From the NCBI RefSeq assembly GCF_009857605.1, contig NZ_WWCT01000027.1, positions 26,165-90,164 on the forward strand: a stretch of 64,000 bases of DNA. The letters are read 5' to 3'. The notes below the pieces were generated by a model, which saw only the letters and a program-made list of their open reading frames with translations, ran no database searches and was not told the origin of the DNA. Source of the DNA: Duganella levis. GTDB lineage: Bacteria; Pseudomonadota; Gammaproteobacteria; Burkholderiales; Burkholderiaceae_D. A program made the position numbers and the translations under genes. This document shows, piece after piece, positions 1 through 8,778 of the stretch; the first letter of the stretch is position 1, and the number at the start of each line of letters is the position of its first letter.

Positions 1-725
1 TCGGTGACGGCCGCCATCAGCTGACGTTTGCCGACGGCACGCTGGTGAACTGCGGCCTGCTGGTGGGCGCGGACGGCGCTTGGTCCAAGGTCCGCCCGCT
101 GCTGTCGGATGCCAAACCGGCCTACGCCGGTATCTCGCTGATCGAGACCTGGCTGCGCGACAGCGACCGCCACCACCCAGCCAGCGCAGCGGCGGTCGGC
201 GATGGCGCGCTGTTTGCCGTCGCGCCAGGCAAAGGCATCCTCGCGCACCGCGAGCCGGACGGCGTCCTGCACGCCTATATCGCGCTCAACAAACCCGAGA
301 CATGGCTGGAAGACGCCTGCGCCGACCCAGCCACAGCCGCCGCCCACATCGCCGCCGAATTCGACGGCTGGGCGCCGGCATTGACCGCGCTGATCACCGA
401 CAGCGACACGCCACCAGTGCTGCGCGTGATCCGCGAACTGCCAGCCGACCACCGCTGGCAGCGCGTGCCCGGCGTCACCCTGGTCGGCGACGCCGCCCAC
501 CTGATGGCCCCGTCCGGCGAAGGCGCCAACCTCGCCATGCTGGACGGCGCCGAACTGGCCCAGTCTATCGCCACCCACGCCGGCAACCTCGAAACAGCCT
601 TAACCGCCTACGAGCAAGCGCTCTTCCCCCGCAGCGCCCAAGCCGCCGCCGAAGCGGCCGACCTGCACGAGATCCTCTACGGCTCCGACGCCCCGCACAG
701 CCTGGTCAAGATGTTCAGCCAATAA
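1..725 (+). CDS. FAD-dependent monooxygenase, TetX-like (5' truncated by window edge)
   Basis: This is the C-terminal two thirds of a group A flavoprotein monooxygenase; the reading frame is open from base 3, so the start lies outside the window. The diagnostic element is GDAAHLMAPSGEGANLAM near bases 486-540. It matches the second FAD-binding GD motif of TetX and para-hydroxybenzoate-hydroxylase-type enzymes, where Asp contacts the FAD ribose. Such enzymes use NAD(P)H and O2 to hydroxylate aromatic or polyketide-like substrates. About 241 residues are visible of the roughly 380 usual for the family. The N-terminal GxGxxG Rossmann motif is not in view, so substrate and subfamily stay open. 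A hairpin terminator follows directly. Confidence 0.85.
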   Translation, partial: GDGRHQLTFADGTLVNCGLLVGADGAWSKVRPLLSDAKPAYAGISLIETWLRDSDRHHPASAAAVGDGALFAVAPGKGILAHREPDGVLHAYIALNKPETWLEDACADPATAAAHIAAEFDGWAPALTALITDSDTPPVLRVIRELPADHRWQRVPGVTLVGDAAHLMAPSGEGANLAMLDGAELAQSIATHAGNLETALTAYEQALFPRSAQAAAEAADLHEILYGSDAPHSLVKMFSQ

Positions 726-751
726 AAAAGGCAGCCCGCAGGCTGCCTTTT
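726..751. terminator. Bidirectional rho-independent terminator between the monooxygenase gene and erpA
   Basis: A stem of about 11 bp (AAAAGGCAGCC with its complement) closes a 4-base loop. On the minus strand it is followed by a run of T, which suits erpA. On the plus strand the arm ends in four T, which suits the monooxygenase gene. The two genes converge here. Confidence 0.85.
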
Positions 752-769
752 GGCGGGTAAAGCTAAAAC

Positions 770-1120
770 TTATACCGAGAACGACGAACCGCAACCGCAG
801 GTCGAGGTAGCGCTCGGGTTTTTGATGACGAACTGCGCGCCTTCCAGGTCATCCTTGTAATCGATTTCCGCACCGACCAGGTACTGGTAGCTCATCGAAT
901 CGATCAACAGCTGGACGCCGTTCTTGACCATGGTGGTGTCATCTTCATTCACAATTTCATCGAAGGTGAAGCCGTACTGGAAACCGGAGCAGCCGCCGCC
1001 CTGCACGAATACGCGCAGTTTCAAGTCGGGATTGCCTTCCTCTTCGATCAATTGGGCGACCTTATCAGCAGCGCTATCGGTGAAAACGATAGGTGCTGGC
1101 ATTTCGGCAACAGCGTTCAT
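770..1120 (-). CDS. erpA: Iron-sulfur cluster insertion protein ErpA
   Basis: A-type Fe-S carrier that delivers [4Fe-4S] or [2Fe-2S] clusters to apo-enzymes. The 116-residue product has the three conserved cysteines: Cys44 in GGGCSGFQYGF, and Cys108 and Cys110 in the C-terminal CGCGSSF. Length matches E. coli ErpA (114 aa). The start is supported by TAGGAG eight bases upstream. A perfect TATAAT -10 hexamer lies upstream on the minus strand (1153-1158), so it probably has its own promoter although it follows argC on the same strand. ErpA is favoured over IscA because no isc genes are adjacent and the N-terminal sequence fits ErpA. Confidence 0.95.
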   Translation of the reverse strand: MNAVAEMPAPIVFTDSAADKVAQLIEEEGNPDLKLRVFVQGGGCSGFQYGFTFDEIVNEDDTTMVKNGVQLLIDSMSYQYLVGAEIDYKDDLEGAQFVIKNPSATSTCGCGSSFSV

Positions 1121-1152
1121 TTCTAACTCCTACGAGAAAACAATTAGGGGCC

Positions 1153-1158
1153 ATTATA
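1153..1158 (-). promoter_or_regulatory. Putative -10 element of the erpA promoter
   Basis: Reads TATAAT on the minus strand, about 33 bases upstream of the erpA start. No good -35 match is seen at 16-18 bases, so this is a partial promoter call. Confidence 0.45.
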
Positions 1159-1205
1159 GACCCTGAAGATAAGTTCTGCTGCGGACCCCGCAAAAACAGC
1201 GGGTT

Positions 1206-2243
1206 TTAAGGCAACAGGGCAATCTGCATCAAGCCGGTGGTCTCTTCCAGACCGAACATCAGGTTCATACACTGCACCGCCTGGCCGGACGCGCCCTTGA
1301 CCAGATTGTCCTGCACCACCAGCACGATCACGGTGTTGCCGTTGTCCGGACGGTGCAAGGCCAGACGCAGCATGTTCGAGCCACGGGTCGAGCGGGTTTC
1401 AGGATGCGAGCCGAACGGCATCACGTCGACGAAGGCGCTGTCCTTATATTGGTCTTCAAACAGTTTCTGCAAGTCTTCGTTACTGATGTCCTTGGTCAGG
1501 CGCGCGTACAGCGTCGAGTGCATGCCGCGGATCATCGGCACCAAGTGCGGCGTGAAGATCAGGCTGACCTTGTCCGAGGTGAAACGTTGCAGCTGGGCCG
1601 AGGTTTCCGGCGTGTGGCGATGGCCAGCCACGCCGTAGGCCTTGAAGTTGTCCGACGATTCCGAGAACAGGGTGCCGATTTCCGCCTTGCGGCCGGCGCC
1701 CGACACGCCCGACTTGCAGTCGGCGATCAGCGAGCCGGCATCGACCAGACCGTTCTTCAGCAGCGGGTAGTAGCCCAGCTGCATGGTAGTCGGGTAGCAG
1801 CCTGGATTGGCGACCAGGTTGGCTTTTTTGATGTCTTCGCGGTTCAGTTCGGCCAAGCCGTAGGCTGCGTGTTCCAGCAGGTCCGGGCAGGTGTGCTCGA
1901 TCTTGTACCATTTTTCAAACACGGCCTTTTCCTGGATGCGGAAGTCGGCCGCCAGGTCGATCACCTTGACGCCGGCTTTCAGCAGCGCCGGCGCCTGGGC
2001 CATGGCGACGCCGTGCGGGGTGGCGAAGAACACCACGTCGCACTTGGTCAGGTCGGCGTTTTCCGGCGACGAGAATTTGAGGTTCACGCGGCCGCGCAAC
2101 GATGGGAACATATCAGCGACTGGCAAGCCGTCCTCTTTGCGCGAGGTGATTGCCGTCAGTTCCACATCCGGGTGGACTGCCAACAAACGCAGCAGTTCTA
2201 CCCCGGTGTATCCGGTGCCGCCGACGATGCCAACTTTGATCAT
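1206..2243 (-). CDS. argC: N-acetyl-gamma-glutamyl-phosphate reductase
   Basis: Third step of arginine biosynthesis: NADPH-dependent reduction of N-acetylglutamyl phosphate to the semialdehyde. The 345-residue protein starts with the dinucleotide-binding loop VGGTGYTGVELLRLL. It carries the active-site cysteine (Cys149) in ANPGCYPTTMQLG. Length is that of the standard single-domain ArgC (about 310-350 aa). AAGGAAG precedes the ATG. It sits between the ribosomal-protein operon and erpA, all on the minus strand; a terminator at 2322-2355 separates it from rpsI, so it is probably transcribed separately from rplM-rpsI. Confidence 0.97.
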   Translation of the reverse strand: MIKVGIVGGTGYTGVELLRLLAVHPDVELTAITSRKEDGLPVADMFPSLRGRVNLKFSSPENADLTKCDVVFFATPHGVAMAQAPALLKAGVKVIDLAADFRIQEKAVFEKWYKIEHTCPDLLEHAAYGLAELNREDIKKANLVANPGCYPTTMQLGYYPLLKNGLVDAGSLIADCKSGVSGAGRKAEIGTLFSESSDNFKAYGVAGHRHTPETSAQLQRFTSDKVSLIFTPHLVPMIRGMHSTLYARLTKDISNEDLQKLFEDQYKDSAFVDVMPFGSHPETRSTRGSNMLRLALHRPDNGNTVIVLVVQDNLVKGASGQAVQCMNLMFGLEETTGLMQIALLP

Positions 2244-2321
2244 TGTTCTTCCTTAAATTAAGTGTGAGGTGCCATTTTATCAGGCAACGGCTACCACCGT
2301 ATGACAGTAGCCCAGATGGAA

Positions 2322-2355
2322 AAAAAGCCGCCCGACACAAGGCCGGCGGCTTTTT
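2322..2355 (-). terminator. Rho-independent terminator of rplM-rpsI
   Basis: An 11-bp stem (AAAAAGCCGCC with GGCGGCTTTTT) around a 12-base loop, with an extended T run on the minus strand. It lies about 40 bases beyond the rpsI stop. Confidence 0.9.
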
Positions 2356-2393
2356 CGGTGATGCGCCGCAAGCAGCGCACCAGAGCGTAAAAA

Positions 2394-2786
2394 TTAACGC
2401 TTCGAGAATTGTTTTGCGCGACGTGCTTTGCGCAGACCAACTTTTTTACGTTCAACTTCACGTGCATCGCGGGTAACGAAGCCGGCGCGTGCCAGATCGC
2501 CCTTCAGCGTTGCATCGTAGTCGATCAGGGCGCGGGTGATACCGTGGCGCACTGCACCTGCCTGGCCGGACTCGCCGCCGCCGTGCACGTTGACTTTGAT
2601 GTCAAAGCGCTCAACGTTGCCGGTCAGTTCCAGAGGTTGACGAATAACCATCAGGCCGGTTTCGCGCGAGAAGTATTCCGCTGCTGGCTTGCCGTTAACG
2701 ATGATTTGGCCAGTGCCCGTTTTGATGAAAACGCGAGCCACTGCACTCTTGCGACGGCCGGTGCCGTAGTTGTAGTTACCGATCAT
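2394..2786 (-). CDS. rpsI: 30S ribosomal protein S9
   Basis: Small-subunit protein whose basic C-terminal tail reaches the P-site tRNA. The 130-residue sequence begins MIGNYNYGTGRRKSAVARVF, typical of S9, and ends in the conserved RRAKQFSKR tail. It follows rplM by 9 bases, the canonical L13-S9 operon, and is followed by a strong terminator. Confidence 0.99.
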   Translation of the reverse strand: MIGNYNYGTGRRKSAVARVFIKTGTGQIIVNGKPAAEYFSRETGLMVIRQPLELTGNVERFDIKVNVHGGGESGQAGAVRHGITRALIDYDATLKGDLARAGFVTRDAREVERKKVGLRKARRAKQFSKR

Positions 2787-2795
2787 GTCAGTTCC

Positions 2796-3224
2796 TTAGA
2801 TTTCGAGTGCTTTAGGTTGCTGGGCAGCGTGCGGGTGCGAACCTTCGGCGTACACTTTCAGCTTCTTGATCATTGCGTAGCCCAGTGGGCCTTTTGGCAG
2901 CATGCCCTTGACGGCTTTTTCCAGAGCGCGACCTGGGAAACGCTGTTGCATTTTCAGGAAGTTGGTCTCGTAGATGCCACCTGGGTAGCCCGAGTGACGG
3001 TAGTAGGTCTTCTCGGTTGCTTTGGTGCCGGTCACGCGCAGTTTGCCTGCGTTGATGATGACGATGAAATCGCCGGTATCGACGTGAGGGGTGAACTCAG
3101 GTTTGTGCTTGCCGCGCAGTCGGAGTGCCACTTCGCTGGCAACACGTCCGAGGACTTTGTCCGTCGCGTCAATCACGAACCAGTCGCGCTGGACTTCATG
3201 TCCTTTAGCGGAAAAAGTTTTCAT
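2796..3224 (-). CDS. rplM: 50S ribosomal protein L13
   Basis: Early-assembling large-subunit protein of 142 residues, the usual length. It starts MKTFSAKGHEVQRDWFVID and contains the conserved GMLPKGPLGYAMIKKLKVY segment near residues 110-130. It is the first gene of the rplM-rpsI operon. A strong sigma70-type promoter is visible about 108 bases upstream, leaving a roughly 100-base leader without other recognised content. Confidence 0.99.
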   Translation of the reverse strand: MKTFSAKGHEVQRDWFVIDATDKVLGRVASEVALRLRGKHKPEFTPHVDTGDFIVIINAGKLRVTGTKATEKTYYRHSGYPGGIYETNFLKMQQRFPGRALEKAVKGMLPKGPLGYAMIKKLKVYAEGSHPHAAQQPKALEI

Positions 3225-3331
3225 GTGATGACTTTCTGTATATAGAAATTACCGCTCATATGGTGGTTCCGCTATTGCTTCAGCGGACTCGGCCTTTTTA
3301 TTTACTTTCCTGAGCGAATGGAAAGCCGACA

Positions 3332-3361
3332 ACTATAACCGCTTGTGGGGTCGGCCGTCAA
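3332..3361 (-). promoter_or_regulatory. Sigma70-type promoter of rplM-rpsI
   Basis: On the minus strand TTGACG (3361-3356) and TATAGT (3337-3332) are separated by 18 bases, a near-consensus promoter, as expected for a ribosomal-protein operon. Confidence 0.75.
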
Positions 3362-3446
3362 GCCCCATCGACGGCGCAAGCCGCACAAACACAGGGTTTG
3401 CGCGCTCCATTACAATGGGGACAAAGTTTTTCTTACGGAGAATGCA

Positions 3447-3872
3447 ATGGAATGCAAAGTTAGCTGGAATGGCCCGTCGGGCATGAGTTTCCTGGCCCAG
3501 ACCGGCTCCGGCCACCTGGTCACGATGGACGGCGCGCCCGAAGGCGGCGGCCACAACCTGGCGCCGCGGCCGATGGAAATGGTGCTGCTCGGCACCGGCG
3601 GCTGCACCGCCTATGATGTGGTGCTGATCCTGAAAAAAGGCCGCTCCGACATCCGCGGCTGCGAATGCGTGCTGAAAGCCGACCGCGCCGACACCGAGCC
3701 GAAGGTGTTCACCAAGATCAACTTCCACTTCATCGTCACCGGCAAGGGACTGAAACCCGAGCAGGTCGAACGCGCCATCACGCTGTCGCACGACAAATAC
3801 TGCTCGGCTTCCATCATGCTGGGCAAGACCGCCGAAATCACCCACTCGTTCGAGATCGTCGAAGTCGCCTAA
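3447..3872 (+). CDS. OsmC/YhfA-family peroxiredoxin-like protein
   Basis: OsmC-fold proteins reduce organic hydroperoxides with a pair of cysteines. This 141-residue product has both: Cys53 in LLGTGGCTAYDVVLIL and Cys119 in SHDKYCSASIML, a layout matching the YhfA branch rather than Ohr. The ATG at 3447 is chosen over upstream in-frame codons because ACGGAG lies seven bases before it and homologous OsmC proteins start here (MECKVSWNG). Its stop overlaps the cysS stop in the four bases CTAA (3869-3872). Substrate is not evident. Confidence 0.9.
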   Translation: MECKVSWNGPSGMSFLAQTGSGHLVTMDGAPEGGGHNLAPRPMEMVLLGTGGCTAYDVVLILKKGRSDIRGCECVLKADRADTEPKVFTKINFHFIVTGKGLKPEQVERAITLSHDKYCSASIMLGKTAEITHSFEIVEVA

Positions 3873-5239
3873 CGCTGCACGCTGGTGCCGGCTGGCGTGT
3901 CGCGCACGGTGAAGCCGGCGGATTCGATCGCCTGGCGCAGCGTGTCGGCGTCGGCCCAGCGTTTTTCCTGGCGAGCCTGATCGCGGGCGGTGACCAAGGC
4001 CTGCACTGCGTCCGGCACTTCCAGCACTGCCGGCGTCCACTCCGCCAGCCCTAAGCCCAGTACCTGATCCAGCCAGCGCAGCGTGGCTTTTTGCGTTGCG
4101 GCTGGCAGGTCGGATTTCAGCAGCTCCCACAGCAAGGCCAGCGTGCGTGGCGTGTTCAGGTCTTGATTCAGTTCGGCCTGCATCGCTTGCTGGTAGCCGG
4201 CGTCCGGTTGGCCGCCTTCCGGCAAGCGGCGGCAGGCCAGGCGCAGGCGGCCGAGCGCGGTTTGGGCTGCGTCCAGCGCCATCCATGAAAACGTCAGCGG
4301 CGAGCGGTAGTGCGCCGACAGCACCAGGTAGCGATACGCCAGCGGATCGAAGCCGCGCTCCACCAGCGTGGCCAGCCGCAGGAATTCGCCGGCCGATTTC
4401 GACATCTTGTCGCCGCCGTCCACATTCAGGAAGGCGCCGTGCAGCCAGTAGCGCGCCGGCGGATGGGCGTGGCAAGCCTCGTGCTGGGCGATTTCGTTGC
4501 TGTGGTGGACCGGGATGTGGTCCTCGCCGCCGATGTGGATGTCGAACAGCGCGCCGAGATACTTGGTCGACATCGCCGAGCATTCGATGTGCCAGCCGGG
4601 GAAGCCGCGTCCCCACGGGCTGTCCCATTCCATCTGGCGCTGCTGTTCGCCGCTGAATTTCCACAGCGCGAAATCGGTGGCGGCGCGCTTGTCGCGCAGG
4701 TCGACGCGGTGGCCCGATTGCAGCCCGCCGATATCCAGCCGCGCCAGGTGGCCGTATCGCTCCAGCTTTTGCGTGTCGAAATAAATGCCGTCGGCGGTGC
4801 GGTAGGTAAAGCCGTTGCGCTCGATGTCGGCGATGAAGTCGATCTGTTCCTGAATGTGCTCGGTCGCGCGCGCCCACACGGCCGGCGCCAGGATGTGCAG
4901 CGCGGCGATGTCCTGCTGGAACGCGCGCGTGTAAAACGCGGCAATCTCCCACGCCGACTGGCTGGTGCGGCGGCTGCCCTTCTCCATCTTGTCCTCGCCG
5001 GTATCGGCGTCCGAGGTCAGGTGGCCGACGTCGGTCACGCAAATCACGTGGTTGACCGCATAGCCGTTCAGCGCCAGCACGCGCCGCAGCAGGTCGCCGA
5101 ACAGATAGGTGCGCAGGTTGCCGATGTGGGCGTAGTCGTAGACCGTCGGGCCGCAGGCGTACAGGCCCGCCGCGCCGGCTTGCAAAGGATCGAAGGGACG
5201 CAAGCGCCGCTCGTAAGTATCGTAGAACATCAACTCCAT
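3869..5239 (-). CDS. cysS: Cysteinyl-tRNA synthetase
   Basis: Class I aminoacyl-tRNA synthetase that charges tRNA-Cys. Signature elements are CGPTVYDYAHIGN (Cys29 zinc ligand and the HIGH-type motif at 38-41), Cys220 in GWHIECSAMS with the HHSNE segment that completes the zinc site, and KMSKS at 278-282. Length is 456 aa, near E. coli CysS (461). The start MELMFYDTYERRL is chosen; an in-frame ATG nine codons upstream overlaps the coq7 terminator and adds an implausible poly-Phe leader. Convergent with the OsmC-like gene; upstream lies the coq7 terminator. Confidence 0.97.
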   Translation of the reverse strand: MELMFYDTYERRLRPFDPLQAGAAGLYACGPTVYDYAHIGNLRTYLFGDLLRRVLALNGYAVNHVICVTDVGHLTSDADTGEDKMEKGSRRTSQSAWEIAAFYTRAFQQDIAALHILAPAVWARATEHIQEQIDFIADIERNGFTYRTADGIYFDTQKLERYGHLARLDIGGLQSGHRVDLRDKRAATDFALWKFSGEQQRQMEWDSPWGRGFPGWHIECSAMSTKYLGALFDIHIGGEDHIPVHHSNEIAQHEACHAHPPARYWLHGAFLNVDGGDKMSKSAGEFLRLATLVERGFDPLAYRYLVLSAHYRSPLTFSWMALDAAQTALGRLRLACRRLPEGGQPDAGYQQAMQAELNQDLNTPRTLALLWELLKSDLPAATQKATLRWLDQVLGLGLAEWTPAVLEVPDAVQALVTARDQARQEKRWADADTLRQAIESAGFTVRDTPAGTSVQR

Positions 5240-5257
5240 GGCCGCTCCAAAAAAGAA

Positions 5258-5290
5258 AAAGGCCACAGGAGCAAACTCGCTGTGGCCTTT
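5258..5290 (-). terminator. Rho-independent terminator of coq7
   Basis: A perfect 11-bp stem (AAAGGCCACAG with CTGTGGCCTTT) around an 11-base loop. On the minus strand it is followed by TTCTTTTTTT. It lies about 100 bases past the coq7 stop and directly before cysS. Confidence 0.9.
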
Positions 5291-5390
5291 AGAAAACTGT
5301 AGATGTGTAAATACGATCAGCAGGCTTCTATGGCCTGCGGGAACACGCTCCGAATGGGGATGGTTGCTTGATCATGCTGCGATATTAGCA

Positions 5391-6032
5391 TCAAACGTAG
5401 TAAGCGGTGGTGGTCATCACCTTGCCCATCACCGACATCACGCCCTGCACCGGCGCCGGCACATTGACCGCGCCGAGACGCTGTGCAGCTGCACCGTGTT
5501 CGATTTCGTCAAGGCGCATCTGGTCGACGATCGCTCGCGACTTGGCGTCCTGGGGCGGCAATTTATCCAGATGGCTGGCCAAGTGCGCTTCCACCTGGCG
5601 TTCGGTTTCCACCACAAAGCCCAGGCTGCGCGCATCGCCCAGCACCGCCGCCACCGTGCCCAGCGCGTAGGCGCCGCCGTAGAACAGCGGATTGAGCACG
5701 CTGATGTGCGAATTCAGCTCGCCCAGCCGCTGCGCGGTCCAGGCCAGATGGTCTTCTTCCTCGCGGCTGGAATGTTCGAACTGTTCGCGGATCGCCTCGG
5801 TACGGGCAAAGCGCGCCTGGGCGTTGTACAGCGCCTGCGCGCACACTTCGCCGACGTGGTTGACGCGCATCAGGCCGGCCGCATGGCGGCGTTCGGCCTC
5901 GCTCATTTCCGCATCCGCCGCGCGCGCTGCCGGGTTCGGTCGCGATGCCGAGGCAACGCCGGCAATGACGCGCAGCGCCTTGTCGGCGCCGGCAATGAAT
6001 CGGTCCAGGGGATTGTGGTGATAGGCGGCCAT
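5391..6032 (-). CDS. coq7: Demethoxyubiquinone hydroxylase (Coq7)
   Basis: Di-iron monooxygenase that hydroxylates the 2-polyprenyl-3-methyl-6-methoxybenzoquinone intermediate of ubiquinone synthesis. Carboxylate/His ligand motifs visible: RVNHVGEVCAQALY (Glu62), REEEDHLAW and the C-terminal DEIEH. Length 213 aa is typical. The start MAAYHHNPLDRF is preferred. A longer in-frame start (6065) would sit on a TATAAT-like sequence that looks like the promoter -10 element. Likely monocistronic or co-transcribed with the small gene upstream. Confidence 0.93.
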   Translation of the reverse strand: MAAYHHNPLDRFIAGADKALRVIAGVASASRPNPAARAADAEMSEAERRHAAGLMRVNHVGEVCAQALYNAQARFARTEAIREQFEHSSREEEDHLAWTAQRLGELNSHISVLNPLFYGGAYALGTVAAVLGDARSLGFVVETERQVEAHLASHLDKLPPQDAKSRAIVDQMRLDEIEHGAAAQRLGAVNVPAPVQGVMSVMGKVMTTTAYYV

Positions 6033-6082
6033 AAACGAACTCGTGTCTTCGATGGAAAATCCCATTATAAGGGAGCCCCCCG

Positions 6083-6517
6083 TTATTTTGCGTCTGTCGC
6101 CTCACGCAGCTGACGCTGGCGCTCGATGTAGTCGGCCACCGGCCCGCGCACGTCGATCTTCGAGATGTCCTTGGCCACGCCCAGGTTCAGCCCCAGCAGG
6201 AAGGGAATATTTTCTACCGGCACCTCATCGCAATGCTCGGCAAAGGCTTTCAGGAAGCGCTTGGACTCGACCACCCGCACCACTTTCTCGCCGCTCATGT
6301 ATTGCAGCACGCTGGTGATGCTGTGACCGCGGCCGATGGCGTGGTAGATGAAGCGGTTGAAATCGGCATCGAGTTCGGCGAAGTCCAGCGTTTCCTTGGT
6401 CATCAGGCCGGCCAGGTAATACAGGCCCAGCGCCACGCGGAAGAAACCGGTGGACTCGTCGCGGTCGACGCCGTACTGCATCACCGCCAGGATTTTTTCC
6501 TTCAGTTGAGGACTCAT
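6083..6517 (-). CDS. Conserved-looking protein of unknown function
   Basis: A 144-residue soluble protein I do not recognise. It is preceded by GGAGCG four bases before ATG. The sequence has a mixed alpha-helical character, with LYYLAGLMTKETLDFAELDADF and DISKIDVRGPVADYIERQRQLRE segments. It shows no signal peptide, no cysteine-rich motif and no evident catalytic signature. It lies 50 bases upstream of coq7 on the same strand. Codon usage resembles its neighbours, so it is probably a real lineage gene. Confidence 0.75.
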   Translation of the reverse strand: MSPQLKEKILAVMQYGVDRDESTGFFRVALGLYYLAGLMTKETLDFAELDADFNRFIYHAIGRGHSITSVLQYMSGEKVVRVVESKRFLKAFAEHCDEVPVENIPFLLGLNLGVAKDISKIDVRGPVADYIERQRQLREATDAK

Positions 6518-6630
6518 TTTTCGCTCCGCTCCTGTGTGCGACTATAGCAAGAGTTTTCTACAATCAGTAGCTTGCGTGCCAGAATTTTTACATGCTACTC
6601 TTGAAACTTTTCAATCCTGGGACAAGTCCG

Positions 6631-7410
6631 ATGATCGAGGTAAGCAACCTGGCCAAACGCTTTCGCCTGCCGTCACGCGGCAGCAAGTCACAGGCCGCGC
6701 GCGATCCGCGTGATCACGACGGCTGGTTCCACGCGGTGCGCGACGTTAGCTTCCGCTGCGCGCCGGGCGAGGTGCTGGGCCTGCTCGGACCGAACGGCGC
6801 CGGCAAGACCACCACGCTGCGCATGCTGTCGAGCGCGCTCAAGCCGGACGGCGGCAGCATCCACGCCAACGGCATCGACCTGCTGGCCGATCCGCTGGCG
6901 GCGCGCCAGCACATCGGCTTCCTGTCCGGCTCGACCGGCCTGTACGGCCGCCTGACCGCGCGCGAAAACGTCGAATACTTCGGCCGCCTGCACGGCATGA
7001 GCCCGGCCCACCTGAAGCGCCGCTGCGACCACCTGTTCGAGCTGCTGCAAATGCACGAGTTCGGCAACAAGCGGGCCGACCAGCTGTCCACCGGGATGAA
7101 ACAGAAATGCGCCATCGCCCGCACCGTGGTGCACGAGCCGCAGATCGTCATCCTCGACGAACCGACCACCGGACTGGACGTGATGTCGGCCAAGATCCTG
7201 CTGGATTTTATCGCCAGCTACAAGGCGCTGCGCGTCCCGCTGATTTTCTCCACCCACCAGCTGCACGAAGTGGACAAGCTGTGCGACCGGGTATGCATCA
7301 TCAACCATGGCCAGACCGCCTTCCACGGCAGCATGGACGAGCTGCGTCAGCAAGGCGGCAGCGCCGATCTGTACGATGCCTTTGTCGGCGTCGTCAACCA
7401 GGGAGCCTGA
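6631..7410 (+). CDS. ABC transporter ATP-binding protein, NatA-like
   Basis: Cytoplasmic ATPase of an ABC-2 exporter. Walker A GPNGAGKT (residues 53-60), signature LSTGMKQK and Walker B QIVILDEPTTGLD are complete. An insertion of about 20 residues (SRGSKSQAARDPRDHDGWF) sits between the first strand and the A-loop region, as in NatA-type ATPases. Start MIEVSNLAKRF is chosen over an in-frame ATG 13 codons upstream, which lacks family similarity. The permease gene begins 3 bases after the stop, so the two form one operon. NatAB exports Na+ in Bacillus; the substrate here is inferred only from that resemblance. Confidence 0.9.
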   Translation: MIEVSNLAKRFRLPSRGSKSQAARDPRDHDGWFHAVRDVSFRCAPGEVLGLLGPNGAGKTTTLRMLSSALKPDGGSIHANGIDLLADPLAARQHIGFLSGSTGLYGRLTARENVEYFGRLHGMSPAHLKRRCDHLFELLQMHEFGNKRADQLSTGMKQKCAIARTVVHEPQIVILDEPTTGLDVMSAKILLDFIASYKALRVPLIFSTHQLHEVDKLCDRVCIINHGQTAFHGSMDELRQQGGSADLYDAFVGVVNQGA

Positions 7411-7413
7411 GCC

Positions 7414-8610
7414 ATGTGGACCATCTACCTCAAGGAATTGCTGGAACTGGTGCGCGACCGCCGCACCTTCATCTTCACCGTGTTCATTCCGGTGTTCGGC
7501 ATGCCGCTGATTTTTTCCGGTTTCGGCTACCTGTCGTCGACGCTGTTCAAGCAGGCCAGCACGGCCGAGATGACGTATGCCGTGTTCGGCAAAGAACACG
7601 CGCCGCAGCTGGCGGAACGCTTCGCCCGCGAAAAAGGCTTCCATGAAATCGTGCTGGCCAGCCAGGACCAGATCAAGCCCGCCATCGGCGCCGAGCGCAT
7701 CAAGTTTGCGCTGGTGATCCCGGCCGGCCTGGGCGACCGGCTGACGGCCCAGCAGCAAGGCAAGATCGAGCTGCATTACAACAGCGCCGCCACGGTCGAT
7801 CTCACCCGCAAGCGCGTGCTGGCAGTGCTGGGCGCCGAGAACGGCGCGTTGCGCGAGCAGGCGATGGCGCGCTTCCAGCTCAGCAAGGAACAACTGGCGT
7901 ACGCGCTCGATCCGATCCAGCTGGAAGACCACTCCACCGCCGGCAAGCGCGAACAGATGGGCGCGGTGATCGGCGGCATGCTGCCCTACATCCTGCTGAT
8001 GGTGTGCCTGATGGCGGCGATGTACCCGGCGATCGACACCGGCGCCGGCGAGAAGGAACGCGGCACGCTGGAAACCCTGCTGCTGGCGCCGGTCTCGCGC
8101 AGCGCCATCGTGCTGGCCAAGTTTTTGATGCTGTTCACCGTCGGCCTGACCTCGGCGCTGCTGATGATCGTCAGCGTGGCCGTGCTGATCCACTTCTTCG
8201 GCGGCCTGGTCGGCAGCGACCTGGTGCAGATGCTGCACGCCATCGGCCCGCTCGACCTGGCGATGGTGGCGCTGATGCTGGTGCCGACCGCCGCCATCTT
8301 CGCCGCCATCCTGCTGTCGATCTCGATCTATGCCAAAAGCTACAAGGAAGCGGCCGGCATGATCTCGCCGCTGATCATCGTTACCATCCTGCCAACCCTG
8401 GTGGCGCTGCTGCCCGGTGTCGAACTGAACTGGCGCTGGGCCATGGTGCCGCTGACCAATGTGGCGCTGGCGATGAAGGAACTGGTCAAGGGCACCATGG
8501 ACTACCGCATGTTCTCGGTGATCCTGCTGTCCACCGCACTGACCGCCGGCCTGCTGCTGGCCCTGTGCCGCTGGTGGTTCAACCGGGAGCAGGTTTTGTT
8601 CAGGAATTGA
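7414..8610 (+). CDS. ABC-2 type transporter permease, NatB-like
   Basis: Membrane partner of the preceding ATPase, 398 aa. An N-terminal hydrophobic segment (FIFTVFIPVFGMPLIF) is followed by a large extracytoplasmic domain of about 130 residues. Then come five or more transmembrane segments, including VIGGMLPYILLMVCLMAAMY. The conserved ABC-2 coupling motif GEKERGTLETLLLAPVSR is present, as in NatB. It closely follows the ATPase gene (3-base gap). The 168 bases to the next gene hold nothing recognised. Confidence 0.9.
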   Translation: MWTIYLKELLELVRDRRTFIFTVFIPVFGMPLIFSGFGYLSSTLFKQASTAEMTYAVFGKEHAPQLAERFAREKGFHEIVLASQDQIKPAIGAERIKFALVIPAGLGDRLTAQQQGKIELHYNSAATVDLTRKRVLAVLGAENGALREQAMARFQLSKEQLAYALDPIQLEDHSTAGKREQMGAVIGGMLPYILLMVCLMAAMYPAIDTGAGEKERGTLETLLLAPVSRSAIVLAKFLMLFTVGLTSALLMIVSVAVLIHFFGGLVGSDLVQMLHAIGPLDLAMVALMLVPTAAIFAAILLSISIYAKSYKEAAGMISPLIIVTILPTLVALLPGVELNWRWAMVPLTNVALAMKELVKGTMDYRMFSVILLSTALTAGLLLALCRWWFNREQVLFRN

Positions 8611-8778
8611 CTAAGTTGTCTATTCAACCACCGAACTCAGCCTGCGGTCTGTGCCGCCAATTTTGCACTCTGGCGCAGCATAATGCGGCCCATCGCAATG
8701 GCGCCCCCCTGTGTGGATCAAATTCAATACAATGCCATCATGTGAAAAGTGGTTGTTCGCGCAGAATCAGGAGTTAGT

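Noticed and set aside
1181..1205. Terminator directly after argC
   Set aside because: A 5-bp CCCGC/GCGGG stem is present but without a T run on the minus strand, so it is too weak to call.
8611..8778. Small gene or regulatory RNA between the two ABC operons
   Set aside because: No start with a ribosome-binding site and no stable hairpin with a T run was seen.
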